Below, one piece after another: positions 26,301 to 33,820 of a DNA stretch of 51,702 nucleotides (the stretch's first letter is position 1; each line of letters starts with the position of its first letter). Made by a program: the position numbers and the translations under genes. This DNA comes from CAZDCD01 sp964503885 (GTDB lineage Bacteria > Bacteroidota > Bacteroidia > Bacteroidales > UBA10428), in the NCBI GenBank assembly GCA_964503885.1, contig CAZDCD010000029.1, positions 1 through 51,702 of the forward strand, given 5' to 3'. The notes under the pieces were generated by a model. It was given only the letters and a program-made list of their open reading frames with translations. It was not told the DNA's origin and did not search any database.

Positions 26301-27011
26301 ACCAAAAACATGTTCTTTGATTTCGACCGACTTTGTGAAGTATTTTTCGCAATCGTCTACATCCCCCATGTGGTATGCGATGATTCCCAGGCTGTTATAA
26401 CATCCGGCCGTAAACTCATGGTCTTCATCAAAGAGCCTTCTGAATATTTCAAGACTCTTATTGATATAGACTGTTCCCGAATCATAATCCCCTATATCGA
26501 TATAAATCGCGCCGATATTTTTATATCCTGTCGCGATCTTATCATCCGCTTCACTGCCGCAAGATTTCCATATTTCAACAGCTTTTCCGAAAAAGAGAAG
26601 CGCCGAATCATTTTCGTTCGCGTCTGCCAGCAAATTCCCAATGATATTGTAACAATCGCCCGTGATTGTATGCACATCTCCAAACTTTTTTTTCGCTAAG
26701 TTCAGATCGGTATAGGCCTGTTCGGAAAGACCTTCCTGTTTACCTGCTTTCCGTTTCTGGGTGATACTATTGTTGGTGCAATAAAAATACCTTTCCCACT
26801 GTTTTGCATGCCTGTATTCGCCTGCGGCCATCCGGTAATAAACAGCCGAACTGTCGAACAGGGCAGAATCGGATAGATACCTGGCTTTTATCAGGAAGTC
26901 ATTTGCTTTCAGGGTGTCTCTCCCCGCCTGGGATGCAATTTCTAGCTGGTTAATACAAATAAGTAAAGCAACCGATAAAAAAAATGTTTTTGGAAAAATG
27001 CATTGGTGCAT
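23385..27011 (-). CDS. Exported TPR-CHAT caspase-like protein
   Basis: This 1208-residue protein begins with a likely signal peptide (about 1-29). Residues about 110-640 carry about a dozen TPR repeats with a period near 42 residues, of the kinesin-light-chain type (AYNNLASLYEMTGDYQRAL is one). The C-terminal 350 residues are a CHAT domain, a caspase-like cysteine peptidase fold. The predicted dyad is His1062 in HIATHG and Cys1120 in LSACETG, both intact, so it is plausibly active. It lies beside a sigma/anti-sigma pair. Its substrate is unknown; the anti-sigma factor is a candidate only by proximity and predicted location. Confidence 0.9.
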   Translation of the reverse strand: MHQCIFPKTFFLSVALLICINQLEIASQAGRDTLKANDFLIKARYLSDSALFDSSAVYYRMAAGEYRHAKQWERYFYCTNNSITQKRKAGKQEGLSEQAYTDLNLAKKKFGDVHTITGDCYNIIGNLLADANENDSALLFFGKAVEIWKSCGSEADDKIATGYKNIGAIYIDIGDYDSGTVYINKSLEIFRRLFDEDHEFTAGCYNSLGIIAYHMGDVDDCEKYFTKSVEIKEHVFGTSHPATAEAYNNLASLYEMTGDYQRALDLQLKAYRIRMDKLGPKHPMTALSLNNLGNVYHALGNIDKSLACHTRALEIRQEIFDSLHADLCMSYTNLGVLYRDMGMYLKSLYYFEKALHIQLIKFGLNNPYTASAYNNMGAIYASMGNYDESLKYLKKALELRKQKGECTPYVAGSYNNIGAIYKYKGDYELALAYYSKSIEIRKQLFGDIHPDIASTIDNIGVVMLDKEQADSARNCFKKSIEMLKQIYGEENSELASEYLNLGTAYAKLGDLDAEYTSYLTGLDLVLKDYGPENEYVALFFGNISTNFMEREFADSALFYQRKSIEIGKKIYQTKHPELAVSYRMLAEIFERLEVLDSARSYFIKALQTNYKDNLTMANPDMNNILDAVEFVHDLLNLAQADQKLSQVQKNYDYLDEAIVCFEKVRQLLPEIFCDFTTEETKIDLVNLISGKSQIAVSAAILLFKETGDITYRNKAFEFSELNKATVLQNVMYKCEAEVESDLPAEILQDKVSTMSYLDYLSGRMKKNSYENDSQRITDETRADSLVLRLKDIRETINEYLAGDDLLHDPLYGASIKDVRRKLAPDEALLSYFLADSSIYAFVITNDTMTVTNSPVSMNMEDLVEGYLSSIRKYESENYLKYSKMLYDLLISENLNYLKDKTSITIIPDKCLLYLPFETLTSSDRKTLNLDDFSEIKYLVSDFDIRYHYSTGLWLKNKEIIPAQNKNFLGFAPVFTDIEKEYPNEATGQKYLTSITDKKLVRSVSKDGVHFSELPYTRLEIDSLKTLFEEDGYNTDIYLYDIASEENFKRDVAGHNFVHIATHGIVDSENAELSGIIFASPQLQSPDSPDEVISDLNDGILYAREIYNLDLNADLVVLSACETGLGKLEKGEGMMGLTRGFLYAGVPNIVYSYWKVGDQNSLEFMISFYKNVLHNKSYAQALRSTKLTMISNSDTSFPFFWGGFALIGE

Positions 27012-27134
27012 GAGGAATGGATTTAAGATGGATTATGATCATACTATGTTTACGTGCAATTTAAATATAAAAGATCTGGTGCAATTCTTCATCGGGACAC
27101 TATATTAACCAGTAAATGCATATCGGGTCCTTTA

Positions 27135-27514
27135 TTATTTGACGATATACACCGGTATACCGACATTTTTCTGCACCTTATTGATCACCGTTCCTTTAAA
27201 AAATCTGTGCAACCATCCTTTTCTGTGTGAAGCCAGTACAAGCAATTCAATTTCCAGCTCTTTTACAATTTCCGGCAATATATTTTCCAAGCTTCCGAAA
27301 CCGACACATGTGAATACGTTAAAACCTTGTGCTTTCATCTGGGAAGCATACACCTGCAAAGCATCCGAATCTTTCTGTGTTTCATTGTCGGAGACAACCG
27401 AACCCAGTAACCGGGATCCATATAGCCCACGCTCACAAGATAAGCCGGGCTAAGAAAACTCAGGATCCTATTCCATCCTGTTCGTGCATAAGTTGAGATT
27501 GAATTAAAATACAT
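27135..27514 (-). pseudogene. Deletion remnant of an NRAMP metal transporter fused to UspA
   Basis: Reading from an ATG at 27514, the first 37 codons match the start of NRAMP (MntH-type) transporters, with SPAYLVSVGYMDPGYW where intact proteins have GPxxLVSVGYMDPGNW. The frame then loses similarity near 27405. From about 27405 a different frame encodes the C-terminal half of a universal stress protein, ending in LLVLASHRKGWLHRFF and NVGIPVYIVK. NRAMP proteins with a C-terminal UspA domain are known in Bacteroidota. The simplest reading is an internal deletion of most of the transporter and the first part of UspA, with a frameshift at the junction. Confidence 0.7.
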
Positions 27515-27617
27515 GTTCTCTATGCCAACTTCAATTAGCAGGTATTAAGAATCTCAAATTTATCAAATAAAAAATGAATCTTCTATGAAATCAACAGTAC
27601 GGTTTTTGATTTTTGCG

Positions 27618-27655
27618 TAAAAAAAGCCGGAAAAAATGCTCTCCCCGGCTTTATT
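27618..27655 (-). terminator. Rho-independent terminator of the Hsp20-like gene
   Basis: AAAGCCGG at 27623-27630 pairs with CCGGCTTT at 27645-27652. On the minus strand the second arm is followed by a run of T residues. It lies just beyond the stop of the minus-strand gene at 27678. A shorter T-rich stretch on the other side makes it possibly bidirectional. Confidence 0.75.
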
Positions 27656-27677
27656 TTTCGGAAATCTGTTGCTGCAA

Positions 27678-28028
27678 TCAGCTGTAATGAATAGTGCTTC
27701 TGGTCAGCCTGATCTTCAGCCTGTCATTGGTGTGATGAATTGAGCTTATTGTATTGAATTCAGGTTCCGGCAACAGTATGGAAGACCGGCCCAACACATA
27801 ATATTTGTTCAATGAATTGTAACTGCTGAATTTTGGGATGGCCATCATAATATTGATAAAACTGTTGCTGATAATAACCTTGTAATTATCGTCTTGCAGG
27901 CCTTCAAGAACGGCTTCAATGTTATACCCGTTTCTGTCCTTCCGGATCATTACTTTTTTTAACGGATCAATCACTCCGGGATAAGGCTTTTGCCTGGGAT
28001 ATGCAGTGGATGAAATCGCTTTTTTCAT
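27678..28028 (-). CDS. Divergent Hsp20 (alpha-crystallin-like) protein candidate
   Basis: The 116-residue product looks like a diverged alpha-crystallin domain. It starts with IRKDRNGYNIEAVLEGLQDD, continues to NYKVIISNSFINI, and ends with RSSILLPEPEFNTISSIHHTN and RLKIRL, which parallels the strand order of small heat-shock proteins. The last part corresponds to the LP..-..NGVLTI strand region. The N-terminal arm is short and the usual C-terminal IxI tail is not evident. It sits beside a UspA remnant. The assignment is tentative. Confidence 0.6.
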   Translation of the reverse strand: MKKAISSTAYPRQKPYPGVIDPLKKVMIRKDRNGYNIEAVLEGLQDDNYKVIISNSFINIMMAIPKFSSYNSLNKYYVLGRSSILLPEPEFNTISSIHHTNDRLKIRLTRSTIHYS

Positions 28029-28089
28029 GACGGTATGCTTTAATGAATACTAAAAAACAGGGTTGATTCCAATAAGGAGACAGATAGGA

Positions 28090-28431
28090 TTAAGCATTGG
28101 AAAAAAGCGGAGGCGGCAAATCAACGGAAGTATACTTAAATTTTAAACTTCGGTATGATCTGTCAGATGGAATGTGACCGACCGATATATTTCCGATGAG
28201 GACTGAAATGAAAGGTTTTGAATGCTCAGGGAACGAATAGTGGAGGATCAAAAAAGGATCATCGTTGTCATCTTCAATAGTAAACAGATCAATTGGCTGG
28301 ATAAAATACTCCTGATCATTTCCAATAAAATCAGGATTAGCAATTATTTCATTGATCTGACCGGCAGGGGGAGAAAAGCATTTAACAGCAAAATTCAGGG
28401 TTAGGATAATATGGAGAGCAATAAGCTTCAT
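28090..28431 (-). CDS. Small exported protein, function unknown
   Basis: This 113-residue frame starts with a hydrophobic signal-like segment (MKLIALHIILTLNFAVKC). The remainder is polar with a central acidic segment (IEDDNDDP) and ends in a proline-rich LPPPLF tail. No family is recognised. It lies 61 bases upstream of the Hsp20-like gene on the same strand. I give it modest weight because only length and the signal peptide support it. Confidence 0.5.
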   Translation of the reverse strand: MKLIALHIILTLNFAVKCFSPPAGQINEIIANPDFIGNDQEYFIQPIDLFTIEDDNDDPFLILHYSFPEHSKPFISVLIGNISVGHIPSDRSYRSLKFKYTSVDLPPPLFSNA

Positions 28432-28679
28432 AACCCAAATTTACTTTGAAAAACATGAAATACGGATCTTTTTCAGGGATAAACTGAACCCATTTCACAT
28501 TCTTTAACATTTACCCTCCGGGTTGTTTTAACATCCTGAAAATCAATCAGAACTTGGAATCCCGCAACGAGGTATTGAACCTGCAGTGTTGCATTCCCTG
28601 AGCGTACCGGTTGGACTTGGGTGTGGAATCAACCGATAAAGTATAATCCGGAACGCAGAATTGATTGTACAATGGGTTG

Positions 28680-28763
28680 TACCGAAGGTGGGACTCGAAC
28701 CCACACAGTGTTGCCACCACTGGATTTTGAGTCCAGCGCGTCTACCAGTTCCGCCACTTCGGC
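28680..28763 (-). tRNA. tRNA-Leu, anticodon CAA
   Basis: On the minus strand an 84-base tRNA folds with acceptor arm GCCGAAG/CTTCGGT (one G-U pair at the end) and A73. The anticodon loop is CTCAAAA, giving anticodon CAA, which reads UUG. The long variable arm (GGTGGCAACACT) is that of a class II tRNA, consistent with leucine. The T arm reads GTGGGTTCGAGTCCCAC. CCA is not encoded. Confidence 0.95.
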
Positions 28764-29314
28764 ATAAAGCTTTCTGTAAATGAACCGCGCCAATAGCAGG
28801 CATTTAAAACAGATTGCGAAGATAATTAATAGTTTCTCACGATCAAAATAATCCGGTTTATAATCATGGATAAAGCTGAGGGATTGTTAAATTTGGAATT
28901 GCATTGGGTTACGGGCATTTACCTGCGTTGTTTTTAACATACTTTTTTATCAACTGAACCTGTTTAAAGTATTTTTGTTAATAGTATAAGCTTTGATAAT
29001 AAAGCGATTAGATATATTGTTTGTGTTTAAAATTAAAGGTATGGAAACAAATTGTTCATAATTTTATCGCATTTTTTGACCCTAAATTTTCATAATTTTA
29101 TGTAATTGTGTATGAAAAACAGGGCTGATTTTTTTAATCGTCAGGATGTCAAAACATTAATATTGCGAGTTGAAAAGTTGCCCGAAATGTTAATAAAATC
29201 AGACTGTTTCGCGTTGCAGATTTTTTACTGAGGTCGTAACTTGCATAACCGTCTTTATGAAAATCCGGGGATAAAAATACCGCAATTACCCAACATTTTA
29301 AAACAGGTTAGAAA
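28764..29314. other. Long AT-rich leader upstream of nrdJ
   Basis: These 551 bases separate the tRNA from nrdJ. A possible -7 box, TATTTTTG, lies at 28970-28977, leaving a leader of about 340 bases. Two identical 13-base repeats are present at 29055 and 29089. No cobalamin riboswitch consensus could be seen, although nrdJ needs B12. No ORF is supported. Confidence 0.5.
29055..29101 (+). repeat. Two 13-base direct repeats upstream of nrdJ
   Basis: TTCATAATTTTAT occurs at 29055-29067 and again at 29089-29101, with identical phase at a 34-base distance (about three helical turns). Such spacing places both copies on the same face of the DNA. They lie 214-260 bases upstream of nrdJ. A regulator binding site is possible but unproven in an AT-rich stretch. 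Confidence 0.4.
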
Positions 29315-31933
29315 ATGCAGACAGAAGAAACCAAGATTAAGAAGATTGATGTTGATTATTTAGAACCTAAATCAGGGGAAGTTAAAGAGGTGAAGAAACC
29401 TGTGAATAAAACCTTCAAACATGAAGATGCATTAAAAAGCACTCTTGAATACTTCAAGGGTGATGAACTGGCTGCAACGGTGTGGATCAGTAAATATGCG
29501 CTTAAGGATTCCTTCGGAAACCTTTTCGAAAAGACTCCCGATGACATGCATCATAGGCTGGCAAGGGAAATAGCACGTATTGAGCTGAAATATCCGAATC
29601 CGATGCCTGAGGAGGAAATTTATACGTTGCTGAAGAATTTCTCATATATCGTACCACAGGGCGGACCAATGACAGGCATTGGCAATAATTTTCAGATTGC
29701 CTCGCTTTCAAATTGTTTTGTAATTGGCAATGACGGACCGTCAGACTCGTACGGTTCAATCATGAAAATCGATCAGGAACAGGTTCAACTCATGAAACGC
29801 AGGGGAGGGGTAGGACATGATCTTACGCATATCAGGCCCAAAGGAAGCCCTGTTCTAAACAGTGCACTTACATCAACGGGTGTAGTTCCCTTTATGGAGA
29901 GGTATTCGAATTCAACACGCGAAGTTGCCCAGGATGGAAGGCGCGGTGCGCTGATGCTCAGCATCTCTATCAAGCATCCGGATGCCGAGCATTTTATTGA
30001 CGCGAAAATGGAAAAAGGCAAAGTTACCGGAGCAAATATTTCGGTAAGGATCGATGATGAATTCATGCAGGCTGTGGTGGAAGATAAACCGTATATTCAG
30101 CAATTTCCTGTGAATGCTGATAATGCTGTTTTTAAAAAAGAGATCAACGCACGGGAACTGTGGGCGAAAATCATTCATAATGCATGGAAATCGGCAGAAC
30201 CCGGAGTACTTTTCTGGGATACGATCATCAGTGAATCGGTTCCGGATTGTTACCATGAAATGGGCTACCGTACCGTCTCAACAAACCCCTGCGGTGAAAT
30301 ACCACTATGTCCGTATGACTCATGCAGACTCCTGGCCGTAAATCTTTACAGCTATGTAGAAGATCCGTTTACAGAAAAGGCAAAATTCAATTTTGACCTG
30401 TTTAAAACACATGTACATTATGCCCAGAGAATGATGGATGATATTATCGACCTTGAGTTGGAAAAGATCGATGCTATCCTGGATAAAATAATTAAAGATC
30501 CTGAAGATATCGAAATCAAGAGGGTGGAAAAGAAAATGTGGGAAAATATACGGCTGAAAGCCGAAGAGGGAAGGAGAACAGGTATAGGGATCACAGCAGA
30601 GGGCGATATGCTTGCTGCACTGGGATTGCGTTATGGCAGCGAAAATGCCATTGATTTTTCTGTGGAAGTGCACAAAACACTCGCACTCGAAGCCTACAGG
30701 TCTTCGGTTGAAACGGCAAAAGAGAGGGGGCCTTTCGCCATATTTGATGCACATCTCGAAAAGGATAATCCTTTTATTCAGCGGCTTAAAAATGAGGATG
30801 AGCAGTTTTACCGCGATATGGTAAAATACGGCCGGCGCAATATAGCCCTTCTCACCATTGCACCTACTGGTACAACAAGCCTGATGACGCAGACTACCTC
30901 GGGTATCGAACCCGTATTTCTTCCCGTATACAAACGAAGAAGAAAAGTCAACCCCAACGATTCAAGTGCAAGAATCACATTTAAAGATGAGGTGGGCGAC
31001 GCCTGGGAAGAATATAACGTATTTCATCATAAGTTCCTGACCTGGCTTGAGGTTAACGGGTACAACGAAAAAGAAGTTCAGGCGATGTCTGATGAGAAGA
31101 TCAAAGAACTGGAGATAAAATCGCCGTATTACAAAGCCACTTCAAATGATGTGGATTGGCTGAGTAAGGTGAAAATGCAGGGTGAAGTGCAAAAATGGGT
31201 TGATCATTCCATCAGTGTGACGATAAATCTTCCAAACTCCGCCACAGAAGAGCTTGTCAATGAGCTGTACATTACGGCCTGGAAAAGCGGCTGCAAAGGG
31301 GTAACCGTCTATCGTGACGGGTCACGGACTGGCGTGCTGCTAACCAACGGCAAGAATGATACCGGATCGGGCGATAACGAGGCTAAAAAATATAAAAGGC
31401 CTAAAGTGCTTGAAGCTGAAATCATAAGATTTAATAACAATGAGGAACGCTGGATTGCTTTCGTAGGCCTCAAGGATGGGAAACCTTATGAAATATTCAC
31501 AGGTATGGCCGATGAAGAAATGTTCCCCATACCCAAAAGCATTACCAAGGGCATAATAATTAAAACGAGAGACGAAAAAGGTGTATCCAGGTACGATTTT
31601 CAGTATACCGATAAGTTTGGGTATAAGAACACTATAGGCGGATTATCCCATATGTTCAATAAAGAGTTCTGGAACTATGCAAAGCTTATCTCGAGCGTGT
31701 TAAGGCACGGTATGCCGGTAAGGGAGGTAGTAAATCTCGTGACTTCACTAAGACTCGACAGCCAAACCATCAATACATGGAAAAACGGGGTTGAACGGGC
31801 ACTCAGAAAATATATTCCCAACGGTACCAAAGCAAGAAAAGGATTGATATGCGGGCAGTGTGGTTCGGAAAATCTTGTGTATAAAGAGGGGTGCCTTATG
31901 TGCAGCGATTGCGGCAACTCGAAATGTGGATGA
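29315..31933 (+). CDS. nrdJ: Adenosylcobalamin-dependent ribonucleotide reductase (class II)
   Basis: This 872-residue enzyme reduces ribonucleotides to deoxyribonucleotides using coenzyme B12 as radical source. Catalytic landmarks are Cys134 in SLSNCFV, the active-site motif NPCGEIPL with Asn324, Cys326 and Glu328, and the APTGTTSLMTQTTSGIEPVF motif. The C-terminus carries a CxxC...CxxC...C cysteine cluster (about 848-871: CGQCGSENLVYKEGCLMCSDCG), typical of the redox-active, zinc-ribbon-like tail. The 5' flank is a long AT-rich leader. It is followed directly by a short tandem repeat and then by a convergent gene. Confidence 0.96.
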   Translation: MQTEETKIKKIDVDYLEPKSGEVKEVKKPVNKTFKHEDALKSTLEYFKGDELAATVWISKYALKDSFGNLFEKTPDDMHHRLAREIARIELKYPNPMPEEEIYTLLKNFSYIVPQGGPMTGIGNNFQIASLSNCFVIGNDGPSDSYGSIMKIDQEQVQLMKRRGGVGHDLTHIRPKGSPVLNSALTSTGVVPFMERYSNSTREVAQDGRRGALMLSISIKHPDAEHFIDAKMEKGKVTGANISVRIDDEFMQAVVEDKPYIQQFPVNADNAVFKKEINARELWAKIIHNAWKSAEPGVLFWDTIISESVPDCYHEMGYRTVSTNPCGEIPLCPYDSCRLLAVNLYSYVEDPFTEKAKFNFDLFKTHVHYAQRMMDDIIDLELEKIDAILDKIIKDPEDIEIKRVEKKMWENIRLKAEEGRRTGIGITAEGDMLAALGLRYGSENAIDFSVEVHKTLALEAYRSSVETAKERGPFAIFDAHLEKDNPFIQRLKNEDEQFYRDMVKYGRRNIALLTIAPTGTTSLMTQTTSGIEPVFLPVYKRRRKVNPNDSSARITFKDEVGDAWEEYNVFHHKFLTWLEVNGYNEKEVQAMSDEKIKELEIKSPYYKATSNDVDWLSKVKMQGEVQKWVDHSISVTINLPNSATEELVNELYITAWKSGCKGVTVYRDGSRTGVLLTNGKNDTGSGDNEAKKYKRPKVLEAEIIRFNNNEERWIAFVGLKDGKPYEIFTGMADEEMFPIPKSITKGIIIKTRDEKGVSRYDFQYTDKFGYKNTIGGLSHMFNKEFWNYAKLISSVLRHGMPVREVVNLVTSLRLDSQTINTWKNGVERALRKYIPNGTKARKGLICGQCGSENLVYKEGCLMCSDCGNSKCG

Positions 31934-31955
31934 TTAAGTGATCAGGTGATTAAAT
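31931..31955. repeat. Short iterated repeat after nrdJ (TGATTAAGTGATCAGG type)
   Basis: Immediately after the nrdJ stop the sequence iterates TGATTA/AGTGATCAGG-like octamers. The first 21 bases are identical to those at 49496-49516, and a related stretch lies at 41345-41378. Non-coding iterations of this kind are known in Bacteroidota genomes, with no agreed function. Confidence 0.7.
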
Positions 31956-32041
31956 TATAGGGTAAACGAATCGTTCGAAACGTATATCAATACGCTCACA
32001 ACAAATTATTCTTTACCGCGCCAGGTTTTATTTCTGCGGAA

Positions 32042-32968
32042 TCAGGATACTTCAGAGGTATAGCTCTTCAGCAGTTTTTTCCAATTTGTCCATTTGTACC
32101 GGTAGGCGATAATCACCAGAAAGAGCAGTGAGGTCACCGTAAATGAAACGATCATTTCCACAGGATCAAGCCTGTTCATCCTGAAAAGCGCTGGTGTCAC
32201 AAGCGCCGAATCGGGATATGTCATAAATACCACTGAATAAAAATTGACTACAAAATGAACACCCAGGACCAGTTCCAATCCTTCGTCCATTAAAACCAGA
32301 ATGCCCATAAACAGTCCGAAGCCAATATAGTATACCATGGAAAGCGTAAAGCCAAACTCACCTACTTCGGGATTCTTAAAATGAAGGAGTCCGAAAATTG
32401 CGGATGTAGTGATGAGTGCCAGCCAGCGATATCTGAACAGAAGCCCGGTACCCTGCATCAGGTATCCTCTCATCAGCATCTCTTCGGCCGAAGTCTGGAA
32501 CGGTAAAAAAAACAGGGCAACAATTGCTAGCGGGATAACCTTATGAATGCCGGCATTGTATTCATAATTTTCGGGATGGAGAAGATAAAAAACAATTTCG
32601 GTTACCACAAGCAGTAAAAACATCACGCCTATTGCAAAAAATGTCTTTGACCAGTCAAATTTTTTCCGGGCAGTTAAAAGAGTAAGGAACGGCCGTTCAT
32701 GAACGGTCACTACCGAGAGAATTATCGTAAAGAATAGCAGCATAAAAGGAAGTACCACCAGGATCAATCCGGTTAGAGGGTTCATTCCGATAAGTTCAAA
32801 ATCAAGGTTGTGGACAAATTCATTGATGTTTTCCTGACTGGTTCTGGACACAACTGCAAGTGAAAAAGGTATGGGCCCTATTACCAGCGCAGCCGCAGCA
32901 AACAAAACAAGGGAGACAATGTACCTCCAGATTTGGTTTTTCCCCCGTAATGCCAAAGAAATATACAT
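32042..32968 (-). CDS. CPBP-family intramembrane metalloprotease
   Basis: This 308-residue membrane protein has the CPBP (CAAX protease/bacteriocin-processing, Abi) motifs. These are the EExxxR box at Glu162-Glu163 with Arg167 (AEEMLMRG), FGLLHF with His196, and HxxxN at His238-Asn242. These are the presumed metal-ligand and catalytic residues, and all are intact. The N-terminal 130 residues add extra helices beyond the core domain. A TAAATTTG box 26 bases before the ATG could be its own promoter. Substrates are unknown. Confidence 0.88.
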   Translation of the reverse strand: MYISLALRGKNQIWRYIVSLVLFAAAALVIGPIPFSLAVVSRTSQENINEFVHNLDFELIGMNPLTGLILVVLPFMLLFFTIILSVVTVHERPFLTLLTARKKFDWSKTFFAIGVMFLLLVVTEIVFYLLHPENYEYNAGIHKVIPLAIVALFFLPFQTSAEEMLMRGYLMQGTGLLFRYRWLALITTSAIFGLLHFKNPEVGEFGFTLSMVYYIGFGLFMGILVLMDEGLELVLGVHFVVNFYSVVFMTYPDSALVTPALFRMNRLDPVEMIVSFTVTSLLFLVIIAYRYKWTNWKKLLKSYTSEVS

Positions 32969-32993
32969 TGGATTAAATTGTTAATAATGACCT

Positions 32994-33001
32994 CAAATTT
33001 A
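32994..33001 (-). promoter_or_regulatory. Putative -7 promoter box for the CPBP gene
   Basis: On the minus strand the sequence reads TAAATTTG, matching the TAnnTTTG consensus, 26 bases before the ATG at 32968. It separates this gene from the upstream purine nucleoside phosphorylase gene. The -33 element is not obvious. Confidence 0.35.
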
Positions 33002-33010
33002 CTTCTTTAT

Positions 33011-33820
33011 CTATAAAATCTGAATCAACTCTTTCAGTACCTGCATGAGTTTTGGCGCAGTTTCACCGGCTGATTCCAGAACACCGGCATGAGATACATG
33101 TTCAATATGGCCTTCCACCCCGAGATCGGTTATGATCGATACGGCCAGGCATTTCATTCCCATTTGCCGGGCCACTATCACTTCGGGAACGGTTGACATA
33201 CCTACTGCATCACCGCCAATAATGCGAAGGAATTTGTATTCGGCAGGTGTCTCGTAAGAAGGACCGGTAACCCCGACATAACATCCTTTATGCATGCTGA
33301 TCTTATGGTTTTCAGCAATTTTGAAAATTTTCATGATCAGATCATGGTTATACGGCTCACTCATATCGGGAAATCGTTCGCCGAATTCATCGTTGTATTG
33401 CCCAATCAGCGGATTGGGCAACAGGTTAATATGATCAGTGTGCACCATTAGATCGCCCTTCCTGAATAAAGGATTCAGGCTACCGGAAGCATTGGTAAGG
33501 ATAAGGTATTCGATTCCCAGGTATTTCATGATCCTTACCGGGTAAATAACCTGTTCTATTCCGTGACCCTCGTAATAATGAAGCCTTCCTTTCATCGCGG
33601 CTACCTGGCGGTTACCCAGTATACCGAAAACCAGTTTTCCTACATGTCCTTCAACAGTTGATCCGGAAAAATTTGGTATCTCCTTGTAATCAAAAACTTT
33701 AACCAGATCAAATTCATCAATTATGTTTCCCGACCCGGTTCCGGTAATGATGCCCACCGTTGGATGGAACTCAATCTGGTTATTTATGTAATTTATTGAC
33801 TGCCTTATTTTTTCCAACAT
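33011..33820 (-). CDS. Purine-nucleoside phosphorylase
   Basis: This 269-residue enzyme splits purine nucleosides with phosphate in the purine salvage pathway. It belongs to the trimeric PNP/MTA phosphorylase family, with IITGTGSGN near the N-terminus, MKGRLHYYEGHG in the phosphate/substrate region, TNASGSLNP, and the family-typical VGMSTVPEVIVA. The start at 33820 (MLEKIRQ) is preferred over a frame 12 codons longer. It overlaps the lpxK 3' end by about 41 bases, so the two are probably transcribed together. Confidence 0.92.
   Translation of the reverse strand: MLEKIRQSINYINNQIEFHPTVGIITGTGSGNIIDEFDLVKVFDYKEIPNFSGSTVEGHVGKLVFGILGNRQVAAMKGRLHYYEGHGIEQVIYPVRIMKYLGIEYLILTNASGSLNPLFRKGDLMVHTDHINLLPNPLIGQYNDEFGERFPDMSEPYNHDLIMKIFKIAENHKISMHKGCYVGVTGPSYETPAEYKFLRIIGGDAVGMSTVPEVIVARQMGMKCLAVSIITDLGVEGHIEHVSHAGVLESAGETAPKLMQVLKELIQIL

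Noticed and set aside
26121..26699. 192-codon frame opposite the TPR-CHAT gene
   Set aside because: It overlaps well-supported TPR repeats and matches nothing recognisable.
28543..28803. 86-codon minus-strand frame across tRNA-Leu
   Set aside because: It includes the tRNA sequence and has no start signal or similarity.
28764..29314. B12 riboswitch before nrdJ
   Set aside because: The conserved B12-box core was not found, and no convincing riboswitch fold could be drawn by eye. A covariance search could overturn this.
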